A stretch of DNA of 64,000 bases from Arthrobacter hankyongi. Lineage in GTDB: Bacteria; Actinomycetota; Actinomycetes; Actinomycetales; Micrococcaceae. Of the stretch, positions 37,478 to 46,171 are shown in pieces (within the stretch, counting starts at the first letter, position 1; each line of letters begins with the position of its first letter). A program made the translations under genes and the position numbers. The notes below the pieces were generated by a model that saw only the letters and a program-made list of their open reading frames with translations, searched no databases and was not told where the DNA came from. The stretch lies in NCBI RefSeq assembly GCF_022012395.1, contig NZ_JAKLTQ010000001.1, positions 1 to 64,000 on the forward strand. The letters are read 5' to 3'.

Positions 37478-38227
37478 CTAGCGCCGTCCCGCGACGTCGA
37501 GCGCCTGCGGCAGGGTGAATTTGCCAGCGTACAGGGCCTTGCCCACGATGGCGCCTTCGACGCCGTGCGGGACCAGGCTGCGCAGCGCGGCAAGGTCGTC
37601 GAGGCTGGAAATACCGCCGGAGGCCACCACCGGCTTGGCCGTGCGGGCGGCTACTTCCTTGAGCAGTTCAAGGTTCGGGCCCTGCAGCGTCCCGTCCTTG
37701 GTAACGTCGGTGACGACGTAACGGGCGCAGCCGGCATCCTCGAGGCGCGCGAGCACCTCCCACAGGTCCCCGCCGTCCTTGGTCCAGCCGCGGGCAGCCA
37801 AGGTAGTACCGCGAACATCAAGGCCGACGGCGATAGCGTCGCCGTACTTGTTGATGGCGCGCGCGGTCCACTCCGGGTTCTCCAGCGCAGCGGTACCTAG
37901 GTTGACGCGCGCTGCCCCGAGCTCCAAGGCACGGTCCAGCGACGCGTCGTCGCGGATGCCGCCGGAGAGCTCCACCTTGATGGTCAGTTCGGACACCACA
38001 CGCTGGAGCAGCTCGCTGTTGGACCCGCGGCCGAACGCGGCGTCCAGATCCACCAGGTGGACCCATTCGGCGCCGTCATTCTGCCAGGCCATGGCGGCCT
38101 CCAGCGGGTCGCCGTAGCTGGTTTCGCTGCCCGCCTCGCCCTGGACCAGGCGGACGGCCTGGCCGTCCGCTACGTCCACAGCCGGCAGCAGCTCGAGGAT
38201 TTCCGCTGTATTCGTTGTCATGTTCAT
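37478..38227 (-). CDS. priA: Bifunctional HisA/PriA isomerase
   Basis: TIM-barrel isomerase (249 aa) of histidine synthesis (ProFAR isomerase). In actinobacteria the PriA form also does the TrpF step of tryptophan synthesis. The two catalytic aspartates are in LPAVDVADG (near residue 19) and [11 protein letters not shown] (near 175); the phosphate sites [10 protein letters not shown] and [12 protein letters not shown] are clear. ATG 38227 has GGAG seven bases upstream. Dual function is inferred from lineage. Confidence 0.93.
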   Translation of the reverse strand: MNMTTNTAEILELLPAVDVADGQAVRLVQGEAGSETSYGDPLEAAMAWQNDGAEWVHLVDLDAAFGRGSNSELLQRVVSELTIKVELSGGIRDDASLDRALELGAARVNLGTAALENPEWTARAINKYGDAIAVGLDVRGTTLAARGWTKDGGDLWEVLARLEDAGCARYVVTDVTKDGTLQGPNLELLKEVAARTAKPVVASGGISSLDDLAALRSLVPHGVEGAIVGKALYAGKFTLPQALDVAGRR

Positions 38228-38303
38228 CCGCTTTCTCCGCAGCTTGTTCCCAAGCCCACGGAAGGTTGCCAGGGACGGCCCGTCAAGGGTCGCCTATGGA
38301 GGG

Positions 38304-38465
38304 TTATTTGGCTGGTCCCAGGGTCAGCAGGTACGCCGCCAACAGGGACATCGCTGCCAGCACCCAGAAGACGACCACCAGCAGGGTGGGCAGCTTCTGG
38401 CTGCGGAAGGAGATGGCACCGCCGGCCAGCAGGCCGGCCAGTCCCATCAGGACGATGCTCCACAT
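38304..38465 (-). CDS. 53-residue membrane protein in the his operon
   Basis: A small open frame between hisH and hisA codes for 53 aa with two likely membrane segments: VLMGLAGLLAGGAISF (about 5-20) and TLLVVVFWVLAAMSLLAAYLL (about 27-47), joined by the short basic turn RSQKLP. It starts six bases after the hisH stop and ends about 76 bases before hisA. Codon use has the GC-rich third positions of its neighbours. No family recognised; the position within the operon and the hydrophobic pattern support a real gene. Confidence 0.7.
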   Translation of the reverse strand: MWSIVLMGLAGLLAGGAISFRSQKLPTLLVVVFWVLAAMSLLAAYLLTLGPAK

Positions 38466-38471
38466 CCGCGG

Positions 38472-39113
38472 CTACCGCAGGGTCCCGAGCCAGTTGCGCA
38501 GCAGTTGGGCGCCGGCGTCACCGGACTTTTCCGGGTGGAACTGGGTAGCACTGAGCGGGCCGTTCTCGACGGCGGCGATGAATGGGGCGCCATGCTCGGA
38601 CCAGGTCACCATCGGGGGTTTCATGGCCGGCTGGGTTACTTCGAAGTTCCAGTGCTGCACGCCGTAGGAGTGGACGAAGTAGAACCGCTGGTCCTCGATC
38701 CCGGCAAAGAGCCGGGTGTCCTCGGGTGCCGTAACAGTGTTCCAGCCCATATGCGGGACGACGTCGGCCGGCAGCAGTTCCACGGTGCCCGGCCACTCGC
38801 CGATGCCCGCGGTACGCACTCCGTGTTCCACGCCCTGCTCGAACAGCACCTGCAGGCCCACGCAGATACCCAGCACCGGCCGTCCGCCGGCGACACGACG
38901 GCCGATCCAGCGCACGGCGTCGACAGCCTTCAGTCCCTCCATCACGGTGGCGAAGGCACCGACACCGGGCACCACCAGACCGTCGGCATTGAGCACATCC
39001 TCGCTGGCATGGCTGAGCGTGACCTCGGCCCCGACGTGTTCGAGTGCGCGGACGGCGGAACGGACATTCCCGGAACCATAGTCCAGGACGGTGACCTTGG
39101 GAGCCTGGCTCAC
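38472..39113 (-). CDS. hisH: Imidazole glycerol phosphate synthase, glutaminase subunit
   Basis: Class I glutamine amidotransferase (213 aa) that feeds ammonia to HisF. The catalytic cysteine is Cys84 in LGICVGLQ; the His and Glu of the triad are in QFHPEKSG near 193-195. The start [13 protein letters not shown] is typical. Start is GTG 39113, overlapping the hisB stop by four bases (GTGA). The partner hisF is not in the window. Confidence 0.96.
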   Translation of the reverse strand: MSQAPKVTVLDYGSGNVRSAVRALEHVGAEVTLSHASEDVLNADGLVVPGVGAFATVMEGLKAVDAVRWIGRRVAGGRPVLGICVGLQVLFEQGVEHGVRTAGIGEWPGTVELLPADVVPHMGWNTVTAPEDTRLFAGIEDQRFYFVHSYGVQHWNFEVTQPAMKPPMVTWSEHGAPFIAAVENGPLSATQFHPEKSGDAGAQLLRNWLGTLR

Positions 39114-39727
39114 AGCGCGCCCTTGGTTGAGGGAATGCCCTCAACCCGGGGATCCGGTTCGATGGCCGCACGCAGGGCGCGGGCGAAGGCCTTGAACTGG
39201 GCCTCGACGATGTGGTGCGGGTCGCGTCCGCCGAGCACGCGCATGTGCAGGCAGATCTGCGCGTGCAGGGTGATCGCCTCGAAGACATGCCGGGTCAGCG
39301 AACCGGTGAAGTGGCCGCCGATCAGGTGGTACTCCTGCCCCGCCGGCTCGCCGCCGTGGACCAGGTAGGGGCGGCCGGAGATATCGACGACGGCGTTCGC
39401 CAGGGCCTCATCCAGCGGCACCGTGGCCTCGCCGAAGCGGCGGATGCCGGCCTTGCTGCCCAGCGCGGACTTGAGCACCTCGCCGAACGTGATGGCCACG
39501 TCCTCGACGGTGTGGTGGACGTCGATGTGGGTATCCCCGGTGGCCTTGACCGTCAGGTCGATCAGCGAGTGCTTGGCCAGCGCGGTGAGCATGTGGTCGT
39601 AGAACGGCACGCTGGTGCTGATCTCGGAGCGCCCGGTGCCGTCAAGATTCACCTCGACAAGCACCGACGATTCACTGGTCGTGCGCTCCAGGCGCGCGGT
39701 CCTTCCGAGGGCTGTTTGCACGGTCAT
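39110..39727 (-). CDS. hisB: Imidazoleglycerol-phosphate dehydratase
   Basis: Single-function HisB dehydratase (205 aa). The metal-binding motifs are seen in [24 protein letters not shown] and [12 protein letters not shown] with the preceding [13 protein letters not shown] 39727 has AAAGGA upstream. Overlaps hisH (GTGA) and follows hisC after 59 bases. Confidence 0.97.
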   Translation of the reverse strand: MTVQTALGRTARLERTTSESSVLVEVNLDGTGRSEISTSVPFYDHMLTALAKHSLIDLTVKATGDTHIDVHHTVEDVAITFGEVLKSALGSKAGIRRFGEATVPLDEALANAVVDISGRPYLVHGGEPAGQEYHLIGGHFTGSLTRHVFEAITLHAQICLHMRVLGGRDPHHIVEAQFKAFARALRAAIEPDPRVEGIPSTKGAL

Positions 39728-39786
39728 TGAAGTCCTTTGAAGATAATGGCTGGCCGGCCATGGCGGAACCGGCCACTACTACCAGT

Positions 39787-40896
39787 TTAGAAGACGCCGG
39801 ATGAGGCCAGTTCCCGGATCCGGTCCAGGAAGGCACTGGTCTCGGCCTCGGTCCCGGCGGTGACCCGCAGATGGCCGGGGATCCCGACGTCGCGGATCAG
39901 CACACCGGCGTCCAACAGCCCCTGCCAGACGGCATGCGGATCCTTCAGTCCGCCGAAGAACACGAAGTTCGAATCCGACGGCGCCGGCGTCAGGCCGAGG
40001 GCGGTCAGCTCGGCCACGATGCGGTCCCGCTGGCCCTTGATGTCCTCGACGTTGGCCAGCAGTGCGTCGGAGTGTTCCAACGCGGCCAGCGCTGTGGCCT
40101 GGGTGACCGCGGAGAGGTGGTAGGGCAGGCGGACCAGCCGCAGGGCGTCCGCGATCTCCGGGGCGGCAGCCAGGTACCCGAGGCGTGCACCGGCCAGGGC
40201 AAAGGCCTTGCTCATGGTCCGGGAAACGATCAGCCGCTCACGGCCCGGCAGCAAGGTCAGGGCGCTGGGCGTGCCCGCGTGGGCGAATTCCGCATAGGCC
40301 TCATCCACCACAACAACGGCATTCTGGGCGGCGCCTGCCTCGTACACTGCTTCGATCACGTCCATGCCCAGCGCGGTGCCGGTGGGATTGTTCGGTGAGC
40401 ACAGGAAGACAATGTTGGCCTGGCTGGCAGTGACCGCCGCGGCGGCGGCCTCCGCGGTCAGGGAGAAGTCCGCACCCCGCCGGGCCGCCACGTACTCGGT
40501 GTCCGTGCCACTGGCCAGCAGCGGGTACATGGAATAGGTGGGCGGGAAACTCAGGAGCCGGCGACCCGGGCCACCGAAGGCCTGCAGGATCTGCTGGAGC
40601 ACCTCATTGGAGCCGTTGGCTGCCCAGATGTTTCCGGCCGAGAGGCCGTGGCCCAGATAGCTCGCCAACGCCTCGCGCAACTGAGTGAACTCCCGGTCCG
40701 GATAGCGGTTGAGCCCGGAGACAACGCCGTCCACTGCCGCGACGATGGCGGCATGGACCTTCTCCGGCATGCCATGGGTGTTCTCATTGACATTCAGGAG
40801 GATGGGGACGTGGAGCTGGGGCGCACCATAGGGCTCCAGCCCCCTTAGGTTTTCCCGCAGCGGCAGTCGGTTCAGGCGTTCAAGCTGGTCACTCAC
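39787..40896 (-). CDS. hisC: Histidinol-phosphate aminotransferase
   Basis: Class I/II pyridoxal phosphate aminotransferase (369 aa). The cofactor lysine is in VSRTMSKAFALAG (near residue 230), with LCSPNNPTG near 167 and VVVDEAYAEF near 197. Two GTG codons stand in line at 40899 and 40896; the second gives the usual start SDQLERL and lies six bases after TAAACT, so it is preferred. First gene of hisC-B-H-A. hisD, often upstream in other actinobacteria, is absent here. Confidence 0.95.
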   Translation of the reverse strand: MSDQLERLNRLPLRENLRGLEPYGAPQLHVPILLNVNENTHGMPEKVHAAIVAAVDGVVSGLNRYPDREFTQLREALASYLGHGLSAGNIWAANGSNEVLQQILQAFGGPGRRLLSFPPTYSMYPLLASGTDTEYVAARRGADFSLTAEAAAAAVTASQANIVFLCSPNNPTGTALGMDVIEAVYEAGAAQNAVVVVDEAYAEFAHAGTPSALTLLPGRERLIVSRTMSKAFALAGARLGYLAAAPEIADALRLVRLPYHLSAVTQATALAALEHSDALLANVEDIKGQRDRIVAELTALGLTPAPSDSNFVFFGGLKDPHAVWQGLLDAGVLIRDVGIPGHLRVTAGTEAETSAFLDRIRELASSGVF

Positions 40897-40902
40897 CACG
40901 TT

Positions 40903-40908
40903 AGTTTA
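40903..40908 (-). promoter_or_regulatory. Candidate -10 box, leaderless start of hisC
   Basis: TAAACT on the minus strand lies six bases before GTG 40896; no ribosome site is present. Confidence 0.4.
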
Positions 40909-41045
40909 AGCTCCCACCGCGCCGAGACTGGAATCCGCACCCCGGCCCTCGCCGATGTTACAGCCGCCTGGGGCTGTAACGGCCACTAACGGGATTCAGC
41001 GGGCGACGGGTTCAGCGAGCGACGGGTTCAGCGGGAAAACTCGTT

Positions 41046-41426
41046 CTAGCGGGAAAACGGCACGAACACCTGTTGCCCGGCGTGCACGACGCTGCCCTCG
41101 AGGCTGTTCAGCTGGGCGATCTCGGCAATCACTTCCTGGGGGTGCCGTTCCGGAGCCACCAGGGTGGCGATATCCCACAGGGTCTGCCCCGCACCGACGG
41201 TAATCTTGACGGTTTCCGGCGCGGACAGGGTTCCCGCGGCCTTTGCCGGCGCGGTGAAGGCTCCGGCCAGCAGCATCAGCGCCGCGGCAGCGACCATCAG
41301 CGGCAGGACGACCAGGACCAGGCGGCCACGGCGGGTCAGCCGGAGCCGGGGTGCGGGGCTGGACTGCGAACGACGGGACAGGGACGGGCCCAAGGTGCGG
41401 GGCTGCAGGGCAAGCTGGACGGACAT
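41046..41426 (-). CDS. SOS-linked LysM membrane protein (Rv2719c/DivS-like)
   Basis: Protein of 126 aa: basic N-terminus (about 1-35), one membrane segment LVLVVLPLMVAAAALMLLAGAF (split at about 37-58), then a LysM domain (about 73-124, VKITVGAGQTLWDIATLVAPE ... NSLEGSVVHAGQQVFVP). LysM binds peptidoglycan. A gene of this kind divergent from lexA is typical of actinobacteria; relatives (mycobacterial Rv2719c, corynebacterial DivS) slow division after DNA damage. ATG 41426 has GGAAAGGT upstream; the longer frame to 41474 is less likely. LexA boxes lie upstream. Division role is inferred. Confidence 0.85.
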   Translation of the reverse strand: MSVQLALQPRTLGPSLSRRSQSSPAPRLRLTRRGRLVLVVLPLMVAAAALMLLAGAFTAPAKAAGTLSAPETVKITVGAGQTLWDIATLVAPERHPQEVIAEIAQLNSLEGSVVHAGQQVFVPFSR

Positions 41427-41489
41427 CTGGCTACCTTTCCGGATTTTCGAATCTGTAGTCGCCATTCCAATCATGAATAGGCGCTGATT

Positions 41490-41505
41490 CGAATTTATCT
41501 TCGAA
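41490..41505 (-). promoter_or_regulatory. LexA (SOS) box before the LysM gene
   Basis: TCGAATTTATCTTCGA matches the LexA palindrome at 10 of 12 defined positions and lies 64 bases before the LysM start, a position suited to its promoter. Confidence 0.7.
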
Positions 41506-41555
41506 CAAGCTCACGTCATTTCTAGCACTGACGAACGAATCTTGTCGAGACTCGG

Positions 41556-41571
41556 TCGAACAAATGTTTGA
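41556..41571 (+). promoter_or_regulatory. LexA (SOS) box before lexA
   Basis: TCGAACAAATGTTTGA matches the LexA palindrome at 11 of 12 defined positions. It is the best site in the window and lies about 150 bases before the lexA start, indicating self-control. Confidence 0.85.
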
Positions 41572-41723
41572 AATCATCGGCGGTCCCGTCTAGCGTTAAG
41601 GACAGGAGCGGCCGCCTGCGCCTTAGTGGATCAGCCGCTCCCGACAAAATTCCTGACAACGCATTCCACCGCCCGGACAACGGCAGCCGCCGCGGGCGGA
41701 CACCTAGGAACCGGGGCCCGTCG

Positions 41724-42470
41724 ATGACCGAGAAGAGCAGCAAGAACACCGGCGGAAGCCATGGACGCGGCAAGACGCCGCCGAAGGGCCTGACTCCGCG
41801 ACAGAAGAAGATCCTGGAAACCATCCAGCGCTCGGTCAATGACAACGGCTATCCCCCGTCGATGCGCGAAATCGGCGATACCGTCGGCCTGGCCAGCCTC
41901 TCCAGCGTCACCCACCAGCTTTCCCAACTCGAAAAGCTGGGCTACATCCGCCGCGATCCGAAGCGGCCCCGGGCCATGGAGGTGCTGACCCATCTGACCT
42001 TGGAACCGGGTCCGGTGCAGATCCCCGGTGTCGAAGAACCGCGCCGGCTGCGCAGCGCCAGCGGTGTGGCAGTGTCCGAGCTGGCCAGTTCCTCGGACAC
42101 TGCCATGGTCCCACTCGTCGGCCGGATCGCTGCTGGCGGGCCGATCCTGGCGGACCAGGTGGTCGAGGACGTGATGCCCCTGCCACGCCAACTGGTGGGC
42201 CACGGCGAACTGTTCATGCTCAAGGTCTCGGGCGACTCGATGATCGATGCGGCCATCTGCGATGGGGACTGGGTAGTGGTCCGCCGGCAGTCCACCGCGG
42301 TCAGCGGCGACATCGTCGCGGCCCTGCTCGACGACGAGGCGACGGTGAAGACCTTCCGGCAGCGGGACGGACACACCTGGCTGCTGCCGCAGAACACCCA
42401 GTACGAACCCATCCTCGGCGACCATGCCGCCATCATGGGCAAGGTCGTCTCCGTGCTGCGCTCGCTCTGA
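41724..42470 (+). CDS. lexA: SOS repressor LexA
   Basis: Represses DNA-damage genes until RecA filaments trigger its self-cleavage (248 aa). The N-terminal winged helix (about 22-90) contains [18 protein letters not shown] and [19 protein letters not shown]; the cleavage site is Ala137-Gly138 in RIAAGG, and the Ser/Lys dyad is Ser172 (GDSM) and Lys209 (EATVKTF). ATG 41724 is taken; AGGAACC lies upstream at a somewhat long distance. Divergent from the LysM gene and followed by a terminator. Confidence 0.98.
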   Translation: MTEKSSKNTGGSHGRGKTPPKGLTPRQKKILETIQRSVNDNGYPPSMREIGDTVGLASLSSVTHQLSQLEKLGYIRRDPKRPRAMEVLTHLTLEPGPVQIPGVEEPRRLRSASGVAVSELASSSDTAMVPLVGRIAAGGPILADQVVEDVMPLPRQLVGHGELFMLKVSGDSMIDAAICDGDWVVVRRQSTAVSGDIVAALLDDEATVKTFRQRDGHTWLLPQNTQYEPILGDHAAIMGKVVSVLRSL

Positions 42471-42515
42471 CCGCTCGCCTGGGCAGGCTGGAACCCAGGC
42501 AAGCCGACGACCAGG

Positions 42516-42564
42516 CTGCCCGCCGTCCCGTGCACGAACTGCGCAGGACGGCGGGCAGTTGCTT
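42516..42564 (+). terminator. Terminator after lexA
   Basis: Perfect 13-pair GC stem (42516-42528 with 42546-42558) with a 17-base loop and a short TTGCTT tail, 45 bases past the stop. Confidence 0.7.
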
Positions 42565-42671
42565 GTCCGGGCACGGTGATACCGGCGGTGGGCTCCCGGC
42601 AGGAGCGTTTCCATCGGCCTGGGCGAAGCCCTTATCTTAGCCATTCCCCCGGGCGTATCGTCGGTAAGACC

Positions 42672-43241
42672 ATGACTGAACACCAGCCCTTCGAGCTTGT
42701 GCGGCGGTACGCGGACTTCGAGCTGCGGCGGTATCCGGCGCACACAGTGGCAGAGATGGAAGTCACCTCATCCTTTGACGGCGCAGGCAACGCCGCCTTC
42801 CGCCGGCTTTTCAACTACATCAGGGGCAACAATACTGCCCGTCAAACCTTGGCGATGACCGCGCCTGTGCTCCAGCGCGGTGCGTTGGACAGCGGCCCTT
42901 CCGGCGGATCAGCGCAAGCGGCCTACGTGGTCGCGTTCGTGCTCCCTGCAGGAATGTCCGAGGATGCGGCCCCCGTCCCCGCTGACCCGAGGGTCAGGAT
43001 CCGGACAGTGCCGGGTTCTACCGCAGCCGCCCTCCGCTTTTCCGGCCGCGGTTCAGGGTCTGCCTTCGCGATGCGCAACCATGAGCTCCAAGGCTCCATC
43101 GCCGCGGCTGGCCTGAAAGCCATCGGTCCGCCTCGGTTTGCCCGGTTCGACCCGCCGTTCAAGCCCTGGTTCCTCCGCCGCAACGAGGTAGTCCAGGATG
43201 TGGTGCAGGGCCAGGATCCGGATTTGCCGGCGGAGAGCTGA
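42672..43241 (+). CDS. SOUL-type heme-binding protein
   Basis: Protein of 189 aa that is nearly all SOUL/HBP domain: FELVRRYADFELRRYPAHTVAEMEV at the start, FRRLFNYIRGNN, then MTAPVLQR near 58-65, and the C-terminal PPFKPWFLRRNEV, the hallmarks of the family. SOUL proteins bind heme or other tetrapyrroles. No signal peptide. ATG 42672 fits the family start, and the longer frame upstream has none of its features. Single gene, convergent with the SDR gene. Confidence 0.9.
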   Translation: MTEHQPFELVRRYADFELRRYPAHTVAEMEVTSSFDGAGNAAFRRLFNYIRGNNTARQTLAMTAPVLQRGALDSGPSGGSAQAAYVVAFVLPAGMSEDAAPVPADPRVRIRTVPGSTAAALRFSGRGSGSAFAMRNHELQGSIAAAGLKAIGPPRFARFDPPFKPWFLRRNEVVQDVVQGQDPDLPAES

Positions 43242-43266
43242 CCAGCCGCTCTACGAAACCGGCTGG

Positions 43267-44112
43267 TCAGTCGCCCGGGTTTGCGTCGAGGAGTGCAACG
43301 TCCAAGGGCATACGGTTGGTGCGCCGGAGGCGGCCGGCCAGCATGTTGCGCAGGCCGCGGGCCAGCAGGACCGGCTTGGTCAGGTCCCGGAACTGGGCGG
43401 CGTCCGAGGTGACAAGATCCAGCAGGGGACGCGCCGCGGCGTCGGGAAGCTGGCCCCACAGCCCGATGACGACCTGCAGAGCGCTCAGCCTCTGGTCGTA
43501 GCCGGGCTGGGACGTGACGCGCTGCAACATGTCAGTGATCACCAGCCCCGGGTTCATGCCGTGCACCCGCACCCCGGTACCTTTGGTCTCCAGCCGCAGG
43601 GTCTCCGTGAACTGGCGGACCCAACGCTTACTCGACGCATACGCGTTCTGCAGCGCCACCGGCCCGTGATCGCCCCGGCCATAAACGTTGACGAGGTCCC
43701 CGTGTCCCTGGGCCAGGAATACCGGCAGCGCGATCCGCGATCCATGGAACGTCCCGAGAATGTTCGTGCGCACCACGCGCGTAAAGTCCTCGACCGGAGT
43801 CGAAGCCGTAGGCCCGTACACACCGGCGGTTCCGGCATTGTTCACCCAGATATCGAGCGTGCCGCGGCCGAGGGCCTCGTCACGCAGAGCCTCGACGTCG
43901 GCCAATTCACCGGTGTCGCAGCAACGCCCCGAAACGGCAACGCCTTCCGCCTTCAAACGCTCAACCGCAGCCCTGACGTGGGACTCCGACCGGGACGCCA
44001 CCACCACGGTAGCGCCCCGGTGGCCCAGCAGTCGTGCCATCGCGAACCCCAGACCGCGCGTTGACCCGGTGACAACTGCCACACGTCCGCGGAGGATGTC
44101 TTGTTGCGTCAT
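43267..44112 (-). CDS. Short-chain dehydrogenase/reductase
   Basis: Classical SDR (281 aa): cofactor site TGSTRGLGFAMA near 15-26, NNAGTAG near 92, and the YxxxK pair in AYASSKRWVRQF near 163-167. The serine expected before the Tyr lies in a VNVYGRGDHG segment where Ser is replaced by Tyr/Gly, so activity should be checked. The C-terminal ~60 residues extend past the core. The NAD(P) substrate is unknown. ATG 44112 lies five bases past the dinG-like stop, so the two are probably one transcript. Confidence 0.85.
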   Translation of the reverse strand: MTQQDILRGRVAVVTGSTRGLGFAMARLLGHRGATVVVASRSESHVRAAVERLKAEGVAVSGRCCDTGELADVEALRDEALGRGTLDIWVNNAGTAGVYGPTASTPVEDFTRVVRTNILGTFHGSRIALPVFLAQGHGDLVNVYGRGDHGPVALQNAYASSKRWVRQFTETLRLETKGTGVRVHGMNPGLVITDMLQRVTSQPGYDQRLSALQVVIGLWGQLPDAAARPLLDLVTSDAAQFRDLTKPVLLARGLRNMLAGRLRRTNRMPLDVALLDANPGD

Positions 44113-44116
44113 CAAA

Positions 44117-46171
44117 CTACGGGTCCGTGGCCGGAACCGCCGCCGCCAGGCGCTGCAGGATCTGCAGTGTCGTAGCGCGGTCCCGGGTGGCCCAGAACGG
44201 CGGCAGAGCACTGCGCAGGAACCCGCCATAACGGGCATTGGCCAGTCGCGAGTCCAGCACGGCCACAACGCCGCGGTCCCCGGCGGCCCGGATCAGCCGC
44301 CCGGCCCCCTGGGCCAGCCGCACCGCCGCATGAGTGGCGGACACCGCCATGAAGCCATTGCCGCCGGCCTGGGCCACGGACCGGGTGCGGGCGGTCATCA
44401 GCGGATCGTCGGGGCGCGGGAACGGGATCCTGTCGATCACCACCAGCCGGCAGGACTCGCCGGGCACGTCCACGCCCTGCCACAGCGTCATCGTGCCGAA
44501 CAGGCAGGTGGCCTGCTCGGCAGCGAACTGGCGCACCAGCGCGGCCATTGAGGACTCGCCCTGGCAGAGGATCTCCAGCGGCAGCCGGCGGCGCATTTCA
44601 GCTGCCGCCTCCTCGGCCGCCCGGCGGGACGAGAACAGGCACAGAGCGCCGCCGCCCGAGGCTTTCAGCAAGGCTTCGAGCTCGTCCAGTTGCGCGGCAC
44701 TGGTGCCGCGTTCGGGCTTGGGCAGGTGCGCGGCCACATACAGCACGCCCTGCCGGGGGTAGTCGAACGGACTGCCGACGTCGGCGCTGGTGAAGGCCGG
44801 GGCGCCGTCGCCGAGCAGGCCCAGTGAGCCGGCCACGGCGTCGAACGCCCTGCCGATCGCCAACGTGGCAGAGGTCAGCACCACCGTGTGGCCGTCGAAG
44901 AGGCCCTCGCGCAGCCGGGCTGCCACCGACAGCGGGGCCACGTTCAGCGTGGCCGGCGCCGCCTCGTCCGCCGGGGTGTAGTCCCCGGGCGCGGCAAAGC
45001 TGTTGGTCCGCGAGGTCCAGACAACCTCGCGGGCTTCGGAAGCAGCCAGCAGGCGCTCACACAGTTCCAATACCGCCGCGAGCCGGGAACGGGCAATCTG
45101 CCGGCCGCCGTCAGCCGAATTCCCGCCGTCGGGCTTGGCATCGGACAACGCCGCACGGCAGGACTCGCGCAGCTGGGCCAGGGCCAGTTCCAGCCCCTCC
45201 CCCAGCCCCGCGGGCAACAGGCCGGTGGGCACGCCCTCCAGCGCCGCCTCCAGGTTCTTGGCAGCACTGTTCAGCGCCTCTACGCTGATGCCGGTATGCC
45301 GGCGGGCAGCGGCGGCCGCGGTACGGGCCATCGCCGCGGACAACTGTCCACTCACAGCACCGGTCACGCGGTCCTGAAGTTCGTGTGCCTCGTCGATGAC
45401 CGCCACGTCATAGTCCGGCAGCACGGCCAGCCCCTCGAAGGCGTTGATCGCCAGCAGGGCATGGTTCGTGACCACCACGTCCGCCTCGGCAGCGCGGGCC
45501 CGGGCCAGTTCGCTGAAGCATTCCTGCGCCATCGGGCACTTCTGCGCGCCCAGGCAGTCCATCGAATTGACCGACACCTGCCGCCAGGCCCGGTCGCTGA
45601 CCCCGGGCACCAGTTCGTCCCGGTCCCCGGTGGCGGTTTCCTCCGCCCATTCGCGCAGCCTGAGGACTTCGCGGCCCAGCGCCGAACTGCCGGCGCCGGC
45701 ACGGCCGCCGGCCGGCGCCGGATGGGCCACCTGGTCCTCGCCCAGGCTGAACAGCGCCTGCGGTTCGTCATCCTCCGGAAAGCCGCCGTCGAGCTTGTGC
45801 AGGCAGACGTAATTGCTGCGGCCCTTGAGCAGCGCCACCTCCACCGGCCGCGGCAGCTGCGGTCCGATGGCCTCCAGCAGCCGAGGCAGGTCCCGGTTGA
45901 CGATCTGGGCCTGCAGCGCCAGTGTGGCGGTGGCGACGACGGCGGGTTTCTCGCTGCCCAGGGCGTGGTCGATCAGCGGGATCAGGTAGGCCAGCGACTT
46001 GCCGGTGCCGGTACCCGCCTGAACCAGCAGGTGGCGGCCCTCGGCGATGGCCTCCGCCACCCGCGCGGCCATCTCGTGCTGTCCCGGACGGTTCTGCCCG
46101 CCCATGGCTTCGACCGCAGTATCGAGCAGCCGCAGCGACGGTACCGACGGTACGGTTGCCGGATCAGCCAT
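44117..46171 (-). CDS. DinG/XPD-type ATP-dependent DNA helicase
   Basis: Superfamily 2 iron-sulfur helicase (684 aa). Walker A GTGTGKS is at 53-59 and the DEAH box at 260-263. Four cysteines C123, C206, C212 and C218 match the spacing of the XPD/DinG 4Fe-4S domain. Motifs V and VI are seen in TLWQGVDVPGESCRLVVIDRIPF and QGAGRLIRA near the end. DinG-type enzymes unwind R-loops and damaged DNA. Here no LexA box was seen directly upstream. Its ATG overlaps the hflX stop by eight bases, so expression is coupled to hflX. Confidence 0.93.
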   Translation of the reverse strand: MADPATVPSVPSLRLLDTAVEAMGGQNRPGQHEMAARVAEAIAEGRHLLVQAGTGTGKSLAYLIPLIDHALGSEKPAVVATATLALQAQIVNRDLPRLLEAIGPQLPRPVEVALLKGRSNYVCLHKLDGGFPEDDEPQALFSLGEDQVAHPAPAGGRAGAGSSALGREVLRLREWAEETATGDRDELVPGVSDRAWRQVSVNSMDCLGAQKCPMAQECFSELARARAAEADVVVTNHALLAINAFEGLAVLPDYDVAVIDEAHELQDRVTGAVSGQLSAAMARTAAAAARRHTGISVEALNSAAKNLEAALEGVPTGLLPAGLGEGLELALAQLRESCRAALSDAKPDGGNSADGGRQIARSRLAAVLELCERLLAASEAREVVWTSRTNSFAAPGDYTPADEAAPATLNVAPLSVAARLREGLFDGHTVVLTSATLAIGRAFDAVAGSLGLLGDGAPAFTSADVGSPFDYPRQGVLYVAAHLPKPERGTSAAQLDELEALLKASGGGALCLFSSRRAAEEAAAEMRRRLPLEILCQGESSMAALVRQFAAEQATCLFGTMTLWQGVDVPGESCRLVVIDRIPFPRPDDPLMTARTRSVAQAGGNGFMAVSATHAAVRLAQGAGRLIRAAGDRGVVAVLDSRLANARYGGFLRSALPPFWATRDRATTLQILQRLAAAVPATDP

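Noticed and set aside
40957-40980. 9-pair hairpin GTTACAGCC/GGCTGTAAC between the LysM gene and hisC
   Set aside because: The stem is perfect, but it has no T-run and lies close to the likely hisC promoter; it could be a terminator for the LysM gene or an operator, and nothing decides between them.
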